A program made the position numbers and the translations under genes. A DNA stretch of 64,000 nt, from positions 34,782 through 98,781 of the forward strand of contig NZ_BNJW01000011.1 of NCBI RefSeq assembly GCF_015751045.1. The letters are read 5' to 3'. How positions within the stretch are numbered: the stretch's first letter is position 1; every line of letters begins with the position of its first letter. Positions 55,407 to 64,000 of this stretch are shown here, piece after piece. The notes under the pieces were generated by a model. The model was not told the DNA's origin and did not search any database. It saw only the letters and a list, made by a program, of their open reading frames with translations. Origin of the DNA: Enterococcus lactis. GTDB lineage: Bacteria > Bacillota > Bacilli > Lactobacillales > Enterococcaceae.

Positions 55407-56411
55407 TTAATAAAGTAAGGTAAGCAATTCTTCTGATTCTATCGCACCAAAATATTTTTTCACATCAATTTGGTCAACTATTTTTGATAGAGATTCTTTA
55501 TCATATTTCTGTCCCACCAATTTTTTTTCGACATCAGAGATATCTCCTAGTCCGAAGAAATCACCAAAGATTTTTGCTTCTTTAATCATTCCTTCTGATA
55601 CATTCAAGTGGACTTCGATCGAACCGATAGAGAAACGTTTTTGACGAGAGAAATTGAAATCTGGGGACTTTCCGTAATTCCAATCCCAATTTCGGTAATA
55701 TTCTTCAGAGATTCGATTGATTTTTTTCCAATCTTCGTCGGTCAATTCGTACGTTTTTACTTCCTCTACTGATTCTACACCAAAAATTTTCAACAAGATT
55801 TCTTGACGAAATTCTTCCGTTGTCATTTTTTGTTTTTCTTCGGGAAGAAACGGTTTGATATTCGTCACACGAGAACGGATCGATTTGATTCCTTTTGATT
55901 CGATTTTGTCTTTTTTTACTTTTAATGCATTGACTACTTCATTGATATCAGAGTCGAACATGATCGTTCCATGAGCAAACATTCGGCCATTGGTAGCATA
56001 CATCGCATTACCGGAAAATTTCATACCATCAATGACTAAATCATTTCGGCCTTTCAACTCAGCCCCGGCAACACCCAATTCATGAAGTGCTTGGATGATT
56101 GGTTGTGTTACTTTCGCAAAATCACGGAAGGAATCACCATCATCAGGCATAATAAAACTAAAGTTCAAGTTCCCAAAATCATGGTAGACAGCTCCGCCTC
56201 CACTTAGACGGCGGACCACATGAATACCATGTTCTTCCACATAATCTCGATTGATTTCTTCAATCGTGTTCTGATTCCTACCGATGATGATTGAAGGTTC
56301 ATTGATATAAAAGAGCAAAATGGGTTCATCTAATGGCATTTCTTGCAACAAGTATTGTTCAATTGCTAAATTGATTCTTGGGTCGTGGTTTTCATTTGGT
56401 ACAAAAATCAT
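55407..56411 (-). CDS. lplA: Lipoate-protein ligase A family
   Basis: A 334-residue enzyme that activates lipoate with ATP and attaches it to E2 and H proteins. It carries RINLAIEQYLL near 15, RRLSGGGAVYHDFGNLNFSFI near 70, RNDLVIDGMKFSGNAMYATNGRMFAHGTIMFD near 125 (Lys in DGMKFSG), and the C-terminal accessory domain. The ATG at 56411 follows TAGGAGGAAGAAC. It follows the MBL-fold gene as in the Bacillus yhfI-lplJ pair. Confidence 0.94.
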   Translation of the reverse strand: MIFVPNENHDPRINLAIEQYLLQEMPLDEPILLFYINEPSIIIGRNQNTIEEINRDYVEEHGIHVVRRLSGGGAVYHDFGNLNFSFIMPDDGDSFRDFAKVTQPIIQALHELGVAGAELKGRNDLVIDGMKFSGNAMYATNGRMFAHGTIMFDSDINEVVNALKVKKDKIESKGIKSIRSRVTNIKPFLPEEKQKMTTEEFRQEILLKIFGVESVEEVKTYELTDEDWKKINRISEEYYRNWDWNYGKSPDFNFSRQKRFSIGSIEVHLNVSEGMIKEAKIFGDFFGLGDISDVEKKLVGQKYDKESLSKIVDQIDVKKYFGAIESEELLTLLY

Positions 56412-56421
56412 GTTCTTCCTC

Positions 56422-57165
56422 CTAAATGTCAAACACTTTGTCAACTGCAGCAAGTTCTACATCTATCCCTTTACCTGCTGCTTTTTGCGCTTCATTTTTC
56501 AATTGTTCTAAGTCGCCAAACTGAGGTAGATGGGTAAGTACAAGTTTCTTTACGTTAGCTGATTTCGCCAGTTCTCCAGCTTCTTTTGAAGTGAAATGTG
56601 CATGATGATGTTCATTTCCTTCAAATAGATAGGTATCTGCTAGAAACAAATCAGCCTCTTTCGCAAAATCAGCGAAACTTTCCAAATAACCTGAATCTCC
56701 TGTAAATACGAATACTTTCCCCGTTGCTTCTTCTACGATTCGCATGGCGTAACATACTACTGGATGGATTGTTTCCATAAAAGTAATCAGAAAAGGACCA
56801 ATTTTTAATTCTTCGGCTTCAAAATAAGGATGTCCTTTTGAGACATTCGCCATCGTCAATTCTTCAAAGTGGACAGAATCTTTTGTGTGCCCGTAAATTG
56901 AAAGCAATGTCTCCGGATCTCTCTTGGGATGAAGTTGCCAGTAATACTGTAATACACCAAGGTCAGCAATATGATCATGATGATAATGGCTAAGGATCAC
57001 AGCATCCAAATCAAGTGGATCAAGATGTTCTTGTAATTTGATCAGTGTAGCACTACCTGCATCAATCAACAAGTTGAAACCGTCAGATTGAAGTAAATAA
57101 CCTGTTGTCCCTTGATTATTATAAGGATACGCCCCTAAGCAGCCTAAAACAGTTAATTTCATCAT
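56422..57165 (-). CDS. MBL-fold metallo-hydrolase (YhfI type)
   Basis: A 247-residue metallo-beta-lactamase-fold hydrolase. Metal motif SHYHHDHIADL near 58-68 (HxHxDH), VFTGDSGYLESF near 150, and LTHLP near 210. The fold is close to RNase Z but lacks its long exosite arm. It is paired with lplA, which is conserved in Bacillus (YhfI). Substrate unknown. Confidence 0.9.
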   Translation of the reverse strand: MMKLTVLGCLGAYPYNNQGTTGYLLQSDGFNLLIDAGSATLIKLQEHLDPLDLDAVILSHYHHDHIADLGVLQYYWQLHPKRDPETLLSIYGHTKDSVHFEELTMANVSKGHPYFEAEELKIGPFLITFMETIHPVVCYAMRIVEEATGKVFVFTGDSGYLESFADFAKEADLFLADTYLFEGNEHHHAHFTSKEAGELAKSANVKKLVLTHLPQFGDLEQLKNEAQKAAGKGIDVELAAVDKVFDI

Positions 57166-57231
57166 ACATTCCCCCTCAAAGATTTATCCTACCACAAAAG
57201 TTATTTTTCTAATGAATGAACTGCTTACAGA

Positions 57232-58035
57232 TTAAGCAAAATAGGCTTCTGGACCACCTTTTTCAATCCGTGCTTGTTCATAAAATTCTGCAACAGATAC
57301 ATTCACATAAACGATGACCCACAAAAGACCGATGAATAAAGCGATTGCCCCTAACAAATACCAGCCGATAAAAGATAGTTGCAACAAAATATACGTACCG
57401 ATTCTATCTTTCAATAAGAACCAGCCATATTTTAAGCATTGTACAACCGACAAATCAGGATAGTCGAACTTCGTCCATGCAGCAAATTGGAACAATCCGC
57501 CAACGATGCTCATGATAAGTGCTGAAACAAAAATCATCCCTACCATTGATAAAACAAAGCTGATATCAAGAAAATCTCCTGGCATGACATCCGTAGGTAC
57601 CGTACTTGAATTGAAAAGCAACTGCGTATAAGCACTCACTCCGCTGATTAAAAACATGGGCAGAAAGATCAAACTATTGAGCAACCAGTTGATGATTGAA
57701 TTAATCAAATTGATGACAAGTATCGAACCAAAATATTTTTTTTGGAAAACTGAAAATAGAAGATTGCTTTTTGGTCTGCCACCTCGTACAACTACTAACG
57801 CAATATAAAACAATGCATAGTTGAATGCGAATAAAAGCAAATTATTGACTAGAAAACTCAATAGGTTTTGCTGCATGCTTTCTTCCGTAAAAGGACTGAA
57901 ACCGTAAAAAAAATTCTGTATGACGCTTGTGAACAATATGGATAAGAAAACAAGCCAAGCATTGATTCCCCATTGATTCTCTAAAGAAGCTCGCGCTTTT
58001 TTTCGATATTCAGAAATAGGCATTTTATTATTCAT
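57232..58035 (-). CDS. DUF975 family integral membrane protein
   Basis: A 267-residue protein. The N-terminal SEYRKKARASLENQWGINAWLVFLS is the DUF975 hallmark. About six membrane helices follow, with the conserved YPDLSVVQCLKYGWFLLKDR block near 195. Function is unknown. Its ATG overlaps the stop of the M42 peptidase gene (TAATG). Confidence 0.9.
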   Translation of the reverse strand: MNNKMPISEYRKKARASLENQWGINAWLVFLSILFTSVIQNFFYGFSPFTEESMQQNLLSFLVNNLLLFAFNYALFYIALVVVRGGRPKSNLLFSVFQKKYFGSILVINLINSIINWLLNSLIFLPMFLISGVSAYTQLLFNSSTVPTDVMPGDFLDISFVLSMVGMIFVSALIMSIVGGLFQFAAWTKFDYPDLSVVQCLKYGWFLLKDRIGTYILLQLSFIGWYLLGAIALFIGLLWVIVYVNVSVAEFYEQARIEKGGPEAYFA

Positions 58036-59117
58036 TATTCATAACTCCGGATTTGTTCAACTGTTTCACTATCAAGCCGTTTCACTAACTCAGTAACTAG
58101 CTTCACTGTATTCAAATAATCATCTTCATGGATCACTGATGTGTGGGAATGCAAATAACGAACAGGAACAGTAATGGCTACAGAAGGAACACCGTCTCTT
58201 GTCAAATGCATTTGTCCTGCATCCGTTCCACCGCCAGAGATCACTGTATATTGGAATGGGATAGCCATTTCCTCTGCTACATCGATAACGAAATTCAATA
58301 ATTTTTTGTGCGGAATCATCGATGCATCAAAAATCAAAATCTGTGGACCTTTTCCTAAAATCGAATCTGCTTCTTTTGGTGTCATTCCTGGAGTATCACC
58401 TGCTGTACCAGTATCTAAAGCAAAAGCAATATCCGGATTTACAAGGTGCGTGCTTGTTCGAGCGCCTCGCAAGCCCACTTCTTCTTGCACATCGCTTCCT
58501 GCAAATAAAACATTTGGATGTGCTTCTTTAGATAGATTCTCCAATACTCGCAAAGAAACAGCTGTCCCTAACCGATTATCCCATGCTTTTGCCAGTAAAT
58601 ATTTACTGCCGTTCATTCGTTTGTATTCAATATATGGGGTGACCATATCTCCCGGACGTATGCCCCACTCTTTGGCTTCTTCTTGGTTTGATGCGCCGAT
58701 ATCAATAAACATATCTTTGATTTCATATGGTTTATTTCGTACCTGAGGTGTTAAAACATGCGGTGGTTTTGAACCAATTACCCCGTGAATGATTTTTCCT
58801 TCTCGTGTTTTGATTTCCACTTGTTGAGCAAGCATCACTTGTCCCCACCAGCCTCCAAGTGTTTGGAACTCCAAGAAGCCTTTTTCGGTTATTTTTGTTA
58901 CCATAAAACCAACTTCGTCCATATGACCAGAAATAAAGACTTTTGGTCCTCCGCCAGCGCCATGCTTAGCAATCACACTGCCTAATCCGTCATAAAAAAT
59001 ATCATCAGCGAATGGTTTAGCATATTCTCTGAATACTTCTCTTACCTCTTCTTCATTCCCAGGTACTCCTTTTGCAGAAGTCAAATCAATTAGTAGCTGT
59101 TCTTCTTTTGTATCCAA
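58035..59117 (-). CDS. M42 family glutamyl aminopeptidase
   Basis: A 360-residue two-zinc aminopeptidase, forming dodecamers in the family. It shows SGHMDEVGFMVTKI (metal His/Asp) near 60, AKAWDNRLGTAV near 177, SDVQEEVGLRGARTS (catalytic Glu) near 208, ALDTGTAGD near 232, and the C-terminal YLHSHTSVIHEDD. PepA of lactococci is the closest named relative. Confidence 0.93.
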   Translation of the reverse strand: MDTKEEQLLIDLTSAKGVPGNEEEVREVFREYAKPFADDIFYDGLGSVIAKHGAGGGPKVFISGHMDEVGFMVTKITEKGFLEFQTLGGWWGQVMLAQQVEIKTREGKIIHGVIGSKPPHVLTPQVRNKPYEIKDMFIDIGASNQEEAKEWGIRPGDMVTPYIEYKRMNGSKYLLAKAWDNRLGTAVSLRVLENLSKEAHPNVLFAGSDVQEEVGLRGARTSTHLVNPDIAFALDTGTAGDTPGMTPKEADSILGKGPQILIFDASMIPHKKLLNFVIDVAEEMAIPFQYTVISGGGTDAGQMHLTRDGVPSVAITVPVRYLHSHTSVIHEDDYLNTVKLVTELVKRLDSETVEQIRSYE

Positions 59118-59220
59118 ATGTTTTCCCCCATTTCTATATTCATATTGTGATTATACCATTGCTTTTGTTTTTTGTTCAGGCAAACTTGGTATTTTTACTG
59201 TTTATTTCAGAATATTCTAA

Positions 59221-59263
59221 AATAAATAAAACAGGCAGATATCCTCCACCTGTTTTATTTATT
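59221..59263 (-). terminator. Terminator of the dlt operon
   Basis: Perfect 15-bp stem AATAAATAAAACAGG / CCTGTTTTATTTATT overlapping the dltD stop codon, followed by TTTT on the minus strand. Confidence 0.88.
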
Positions 59264-60530
59264 TTAATCGTAGTTTATCTGCTACTTGCTGTTGCCAAGC
59301 TTTGCTGAAAAAAGCATCATCGAGATGGTACCTACTAGGAAGCTGGTTTTCTTCTAAAAACGGTCTAATCTGTTGATCTGCGGCCAGCCAGCCTTTCCAC
59401 CCTAAATGGATCGTATCTTCCATAAAATAATTGGTACCAGCTTGATTGACAAAATCAGCTATTCGATTGAATCCTTGGCTATTTAATTGAAATTTGATTT
59501 TTTTGGCAAATCCTTGTAGCATTTCTTGAGATAGTCCGGTATAATCGCTCCATTTCTCGTTGACCGGTGGAATGATAAACAACACTTCATTATGGTTTTT
59601 TGCTAATTGATCCAAGATCAGCTGAAAATCAGAAAATTCTGGTGAAAAACGATAATCCCAATTTTTTTGTGACTGTTTGAGTTCTGGCTCGTGGGATCGG
59701 ATACGATGTGTATAAAAATCGTTTTTCAAACCAAATGGATTATTTGTCGTTTCTTGTTTTCCAATCTCATCTGCCAAAATGGATAATTCTGTTTCTTGAT
59801 AGTGGTCTGGTAATCGTTTTGATTCATGATCGATTTTTTGCTGACGATCTTTCAAACCGATATCACTGAATATCTCATCCTCACGCTTCAACATGTTCCA
59901 TTGGCTGTGCAACTGATCCAAAGAATCAGGTAAAGGTAACTTTCCTTCTTTAATCGTTTGTAGAATTCCTGTCAGCGTATCGTTCTCTTTTACTTTTGAA
60001 AAAGTTAATAGTCTTCTAGCTAAATAGCGATCAGCTGATGTAACTTTTTTCAATGAGAACAACCAATCATAGGTCTGAAGTTCAGAATAGTAAGTGTTGA
60101 AATAATCTGTTTTTACACCATCTTTTACAAACCATTGAGGCGAGATGATAAACACCACTTTTTTGTTTTTCAAATCATCCCCTGCAGATCGCATCATCAT
60201 ATATTGACTTAATGATTGTGTTCCCGGCGCTCCTAGCAAGAAAGGACGATAACCTCTATCATATTTTTCAGCCAAAACAGACGGATGGAATGGACTGATC
60301 CTGCTTAATTCACTCGACCCAAAAAAGGGGATATATTGTTTTTCAGACAAAGCTTTGTTTTTTATTGCATCGCCCTTTAGTACATTTGCTGACATAGATG
60401 AAGACGCTCGCTTGATTACTTCCGGGTTATCAATATTTACTTGATAGGAAGAAGTAAAGAATAGGGCAAGCAGACCAAAAGCGAGAACAACAGGTCCAAA
60501 AATAGCAAAGAGTTTCTTTTTCATACTCAA
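59259..60530 (-). CDS. dltD: D-alanyl-lipoteichoic acid biosynthesis protein DltD
   Basis: A 423-residue membrane-anchored protein with an N-terminal helix ([21 protein letters not shown]) and an extracellular SGNH-like domain. [27 protein letters not shown] near 67 has the Ser nucleophile. The Asp/His pair sits in [14 protein letters not shown] near 370. It completes D-Ala transfer onto teichoic acids. It overlaps dltC by four bases. Confidence 0.96.
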   Translation of the reverse strand: MSMKKKLFAIFGPVVLAFGLLALFFTSSYQVNIDNPEVIKRASSSMSANVLKGDAIKNKALSEKQYIPFFGSSELSRISPFHPSVLAEKYDRGYRPFLLGAPGTQSLSQYMMMRSAGDDLKNKKVVFIISPQWFVKDGVKTDYFNTYYSELQTYDWLFSLKKVTSADRYLARRLLTFSKVKENDTLTGILQTIKEGKLPLPDSLDQLHSQWNMLKREDEIFSDIGLKDRQQKIDHESKRLPDHYQETELSILADEIGKQETTNNPFGLKNDFYTHRIRSHEPELKQSQKNWDYRFSPEFSDFQLILDQLAKNHNEVLFIIPPVNEKWSDYTGLSQEMLQGFAKKIKFQLNSQGFNRIADFVNQAGTNYFMEDTIHLGWKGWLAADQQIRPFLEENQLPSRYHLDDAFFSKAWQQQVADKLRLK

Positions 60531-60760
60531 CCCTTCAATGCAGTTGCTTGTTGAATGATTTTATTCGGTGTGCGCCAATCCTCCCGCTCGAATTCAGAGA
60601 CTGGGACTTGGATATCCAACTCTCCGTCTAGCTCGACTAATAATTGCACAGATGCTAAAGAATCAAGCAAACCTTCATCAAATAGATCAATATCACGATT
60701 TTTTCTTACTTCATCTGTTCCTGTTATTTCTTCTAAGATTGATAAAATTTGTTCTTCCAT
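60527..60760 (-). CDS. dltC: D-alanine carrier protein DltC
   Basis: A 77-residue acyl-carrier-like protein. [20 protein letters not shown] carries the phosphopantetheine serine (DSL, Ser35). It accepts D-Ala from DltA and docks on DltB. Confidence 0.96.
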   Translation of the reverse strand: MEEQILSILEEITGTDEVRKNRDIDLFDEGLLDSLASVQLLVELDGELDIQVPVSEFEREDWRTPNKIIQQATALKG

Positions 60761-60804
60761 TTTCCTTTTCTCCTTTGTTATATAAATTAATATGTCACTA
60801 TTCG

Positions 60805-62010
60805 TTAGCTAAAAAAAAGTTTATCTAAAAATCCTGAAAAAATCAGGAAGCTGAAACATACCGCTTGCAATGTCAAAAATACGGCTACGCCATGCGTAAA
60901 TTTGTTAGAAGGCAACTGTTCTTTATGCTTCTTCTTAAATCGGATCCATGCATCTGTCAGACAGATCAGACAAGCATGATACAGACCGTATACGATGTAG
61001 TACCACGTCAATCCATGCCAGACACCCATTAGAAGAAATAAAGCGAAATACCCGATATTTGACATCACGATCTTGCTTTTAAAGATTTTTTTCTTCATCA
61101 TGAAGAACATCAACCGCATATACACGTAATCGCGGAACCAAAAAGACAAGGTCATATGCCATCGGTTCCAGAATTCTTTGATATTCCATGATAAAAATGG
61201 TTTATTGAAATTGATTGGCGTCTGATACCCCATCATGTAGCTTGTACCGACTGCAAACAAACTGTAACCTGCAAAATCAAAAAATAAATACATGCTATAC
61301 ACGTACATGTAACCCACTAACGCCCATGAAATCCCACCATGCTGTAATGCGATGCGCCCTACTACAGGGAGCAGTACTTGACCAAAATAATAACCGATAA
61401 TGAACTTATATAAAAAACCGACAAAAATATTTTGGACGCCTTTTCCCAAGAGATCAACATATTTATCACGAACAGGTGGATGGAGCTGATCCTTTTCAAA
61501 TCTCCTATAACGATCGATGGGTCCAGAAGATATTGTCGGGAAAAACAGCAGAAACTGGATATAACGAAATGGATTATATACTTTGATCATGCCATCTCTT
61601 ATTTCCATGATCATTTGCACAGACTTAAAGGTTAAATAAGAGATTCCTAAAAAACCAAGTAGCGATGCTTTTCCATGTTCAAAAAAAGGAGTCACTTTCG
61701 TTAAAAACAGTGGAATTATTGCTAAAATAACGGCGGCGTAAAACCATCCTGTTTGATTTTTCCTTTGCCGGTGAACAAAATAGCCCCATACAAGGATTGT
61801 CTGCCAAAAAACATACCCAATCAGCGCCGCTCCCTGTTCCCAATAAGTACCTCCAAAGCTGACAAATAAAAAGAAAAGTGTCACCACTGATTGATAAATT
61901 GGTAATCTTTTTTTCCATATCAGTAAAGATAGAACGATTGGTATAAGCGCAATGGCTAAAAGAAAAAAATAAAACGGCTCTGCGTAAGGGATCATATGAG
62001 GAAACATCAT
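60805..62010 (-). CDS. dltB: D-alanyl transfer membrane protein DltB (MBOAT)
   Basis: A 401-residue MBOAT-family polytopic protein. It carries [19 protein letters not shown] near 155, [25 protein letters not shown] near 270, and the active His in [15 protein letters not shown] near 335. It moves D-Ala from DltC across the membrane. It overlaps dltA by four bases. Confidence 0.96.
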   Translation of the reverse strand: MMFPHMIPYAEPFYFFLLAIALIPIVLSLLIWKKRLPIYQSVVTLFFLFVSFGGTYWEQGAALIGYVFWQTILVWGYFVHRQRKNQTGWFYAAVILAIIPLFLTKVTPFFEHGKASLLGFLGISYLTFKSVQMIMEIRDGMIKVYNPFRYIQFLLFFPTISSGPIDRYRRFEKDQLHPPVRDKYVDLLGKGVQNIFVGFLYKFIIGYYFGQVLLPVVGRIALQHGGISWALVGYMYVYSMYLFFDFAGYSLFAVGTSYMMGYQTPINFNKPFLSWNIKEFWNRWHMTLSFWFRDYVYMRLMFFMMKKKIFKSKIVMSNIGYFALFLLMGVWHGLTWYYIVYGLYHACLICLTDAWIRFKKKHKEQLPSNKFTHGVAVFLTLQAVCFSFLIFSGFLDKLFFS

Positions 62011-63521
62011 TCAGGATTCACCTCAGCTGTTAATTTTTTTCGATCAATTTTTCCATTTACTGTCTGAGGCAGCAGATCGACATAATGGAACTTCTGAGGA
62101 ATCATATACTCCATCACAACTTGCAGTAATTGTTCTTTGATCGATTTGGTCAGTTGAAAATCCGGTTGTTTCGTTGCGTTTTCTAATACGATGAAAGCAA
62201 CAAGCTGCTGCACTTTTGTTCCTTGATATTTTGGTACGACAACGGCTTGTTTGATCCGGGAGTCTTGCAACAGATAATGTTCGATATCCCCTAACTCGAT
62301 CCGGTAACCATGTAATTTGACTTGCTGATCCATACGGCCTTCATAAAATAAAAGCCCGTCTTCATCCAACCTTCCTGCATCCCCTGTATGGTAACTTGCT
62401 AAGTCATTTTGACAAAAGAACGCAGCTGCTGTTTTTTCTGGATTGTTCAGGTAACCTTTTGATACGCTTGGTCCTGCAATAATGATCTCACCTGTTTCTC
62501 CGTTTGGAACAAGTTTGTCTTCTTGGACAATAGAAACTTTGGTGTCTTTTTTTACATAGCCGATCGGTAGTCGGTCATATTTATCTAGTACGTGCTGATC
62601 AATCTGGATACTTGAAATAGCCACAGTTGCTTCTGTTGGACCGTAAGTATTATATATCCGTGCATTTGGGAATCGATCAAGTAGCGTTTCTGCAGTTTTT
62701 TTTGTCAATTCTTCTCCGCAAAATAAAAACATGTCCAATTCTGGCACATTTTCTCCATTGAAGGTAGGCTCCATCAAGCAAATATCCATAAAAGATGGAG
62801 TAGAAACCCAAATATTCAACTTCAAGTTAGGCAATGTCGCGAACAATTGACGAAAATCCTGAATAACTTCTTTATTCAACGGCTTCAGCATTCCACCAGA
62901 AACTAATGCAGGATAAATAGAAAATACCGATAAATCAAAAGAAAATGGCGCTTGGGCTAAGAAATGCATACCAGGCTTGATCCCAAAGTCTTCCATCGTC
63001 CATTGAACAAAGCTGACTAGATTATCATGACTGATTTGTACGCCTTTTGGTTCTCCAGTAGTACCAGAAGTAAAAATAATATAAAAATTTTCTGTACCTT
63101 TTACGCTGTTTCTGGGATAAAATTCTACTGGTATCTTCTCGATTTCTTGAAATTCTTCTTTTGTTACGACAGGAACAGAAGGAATATCTTCTATCCAATT
63201 CCCAATACTGACGACCATAGATGGTTTAGCCACCCGAAAGATCGACAGGATACGTTCTTTGGGTGTATGTTCTTCAATTGGCAAATAGGCATGACCAGAT
63301 TTGACAATTCCTAGAAATGCGACAATCATCTCAAATTCTAAATTACCAAAAACGACGATTGGTCCATCCCCTTCTACCTTTTCTTCTAAATAATAAGCAA
63401 GTGCGTCTGATGCTTGTTTCAATTCTCCAAAAGTATGCATCTCATCCGCCTGATAAGCAATTCGATCAGGTTCGCTTATTCCCCAATCATCGACTGCTTC
63501 AATAATCGTTTTGATTTCCAT
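62007..63521 (-). CDS. dltA: D-alanine:D-alanyl carrier protein ligase DltA
   Basis: A 504-residue adenylation enzyme. P-loop FIIFTSGTTGEPKGVQISH near 150; YNTYGPTEATVAIS near 290; YHTGDAGRLDEDGLLFYEGR near 380; Lys in VNGKIDRKKL near the C-terminus. It activates D-Ala and loads DltC. The start follows TAGGAGGAAGAGT. Confidence 0.97.
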   Translation of the reverse strand: MEIKTIIEAVDDWGISEPDRIAYQADEMHTFGELKQASDALAYYLEEKVEGDGPIVVFGNLEFEMIVAFLGIVKSGHAYLPIEEHTPKERILSIFRVAKPSMVVSIGNWIEDIPSVPVVTKEEFQEIEKIPVEFYPRNSVKGTENFYIIFTSGTTGEPKGVQISHDNLVSFVQWTMEDFGIKPGMHFLAQAPFSFDLSVFSIYPALVSGGMLKPLNKEVIQDFRQLFATLPNLKLNIWVSTPSFMDICLMEPTFNGENVPELDMFLFCGEELTKKTAETLLDRFPNARIYNTYGPTEATVAISSIQIDQHVLDKYDRLPIGYVKKDTKVSIVQEDKLVPNGETGEIIIAGPSVSKGYLNNPEKTAAAFFCQNDLASYHTGDAGRLDEDGLLFYEGRMDQQVKLHGYRIELGDIEHYLLQDSRIKQAVVVPKYQGTKVQQLVAFIVLENATKQPDFQLTKSIKEQLLQVVMEYMIPQKFHYVDLLPQTVNGKIDRKKLTAEVNPE

Positions 63522-63531
63522 ACTCTTCCTC

Positions 63532-63681
63532 CTAAAATTCGTTATAGATAAATGTTCCTCCTTGAATATTTTTATAGTGATACAGGTAGATCAGGAACAG
63601 CAGTACCGCACTATAAAAAATTGTTCGAATGATGAATTTTCCCCAATAATTCAATTTTGGATTAGACCACCATTTGTTCAT
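63532..63681 (-). CDS. dltX: Teichoic acid D-Ala incorporation-associated protein DltX
   Basis: A 49-residue protein: MNKWWSNPKLNYWGKFIIRT, one membrane helix (IFYSAVLLFLIYLYHY), and the conserved C-terminus GGTFIYNEF. DltX stands first in dlt operons of Gram-positives, and its C-terminal acidic motif is proposed to take D-Ala between DltB and DltD. ATG 63681 follows GAGGAGGGAATCC; dltA begins 10 bases after its stop. Confidence 0.93.
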   Translation of the reverse strand: MNKWWSNPKLNYWGKFIIRTIFYSAVLLFLIYLYHYKNIQGGTFIYNEF

Positions 63682-63863
63682 TGGATTCCCTCCTCATATA
63701 ACCTCACACAAAGTGTAACGAATTTTGACAAAAAGAAACATGTGTCTAGCTTACAGAAACCGTTTTTTTACTAACAGTTTTGTCACATAGCTTTTATAAA
63801 AATAGCACATCAAAACACTGCTTTTTTCTTTATAATTTCTAGTAATTTTAAAAATATGATTTG
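63682..63863. promoter_or_regulatory. dlt operon upstream region, ends at the transposase gene
   Basis: This 182-base region should hold the dlt promoter. Minus-strand TACACT at about 63711-63716 could be a -10, but no good -35 pairs with it. The IS end must fall in the distal part. I could not locate the IS inverted repeat or any target duplication. Confidence 0.4.
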
Positions 63864-64000
63864 TCAAATTAAGCTAGAATAAAATGCTTCTTGTACATAG
63901 CTCAAAAATATTTCGATTGGTGTTCTGTAATTCAATGATTTTCTTGGAATATGATTACGTTGATTGCTGACACTGGAAATAAATGTCTGATTCACTTCTC
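63864..64000 (-). mobile_element. IS30-family transposase, C-terminal end (partial)
   Basis: The last 44 codons of a minus-strand transposase enter from the window edge. RNHIPRKSLNYRTPIEIF near the end is the conserved IS30-family C-terminal block (N...RKxLxYxTPxE), and the protein ends YSSLI. The rest of the element lies outside. It is oriented toward the dlt operon. Similar elements (IS6770, IS1062 and IS1252 types) occur in enterococci; which one is unknown. Confidence 0.85.

Noticed and set aside
1..64000. CRISPR array, prophage or integrated plasmid
   Set aside because: No spaced direct repeats, integrase, phage structural genes or replication genes were seen; gene order is chromosomal core apart from the IS end.

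Overview
This window is chromosomal DNA of a low-GC Gram-positive coccus of the order Lactobacillales, almost certainly Enterococcus and by gene content closest to the E. faecium group. That species-level placement is inference from gene order and protein character; no search was run. Nearly every gap is explained by short intergenic signals and there is no prophage, CRISPR array or rRNA operon. The only mobile DNA seen is the end of an IS30-family transposase at the right edge.

Layout. 1-5.3 kb: a lactose/cellobiose-type PTS operon (EIIB, EIIA, EIIC and a cut-off fourth gene) behind a sigma-54 (-24/-12) promoter, next to its LevR-type activator. 5.3-8.3 kb: DEAD-box helicase, Gfo/Idh/MocA oxidoreductase, sfsA. 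8.5-11.2 kb, plus strand: DUF4828 protein, DtxR-family metalloregulator, zwf. 11.3-29 kb, minus strand: the complete division and cell wall (dcw) cluster, in transcription order mraZ-rsmH-ftsL-pbp2X-mraY-murD-murG-divIB-ftsA-ftsZ-ylmE-sepF-ylmG-ylmH-divIVA, then a T-box leader and ileS. 29-30.8 kb: DUF3397, a CorA-type transporter and a 38-residue DUF4044 protein. 30.9-39.5 kb: pepP-asp23-nusB-folD-xseA-xseB-ispA-tlyA-argR-recN. 39.7-46.9 kb: GlsB-like protein, DUF956, and the mannose-family PTS (EIIB, EIIAB, EIIC, EIID) with its own sigma-54 promoter and LevR-type activator. 47-48.5 kb: rplU-prp-rpmA with an L21 leader. 48.6-53.3 kb: uracil-DNA glycosylase-like protein, SulP permease, DUF1304, tRNA-Arg(UCU), O-methyltransferase. 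52.8-55.4 kb: a divergent pair that looks like a signal peptidase and a sensor kinase, each lacking its catalytic residues. 55.4-59.1 kb: lplA, MBL hydrolase, DUF975, M42 peptidase. 59.2-63.7 kb: dltXABCD.

How the genes work together. Two sugar PTS modules share one design: a LevR/ManR-family AAA+ activator gene, a terminator, a palindrome with an ACACT...AGTGT core centred about 68 bp upstream of the GG of a sigma-54 promoter, and then the PTS genes. The dcw cluster carries three MraZ-type GTGG boxes at exact 10-bp spacing in front of mraZ. The dlt operon supplies D-alanylation of teichoic acids.

Most worth a second look: the divergent pseudo-signal-peptidase and pseudo-histidine-kinase pair (52.8-55.4 kb); ylmG, which has no canonical start codon and appears to start at AUU; the matched sigma-54 control regions; and the IS30-type element abutting the dlt control region.
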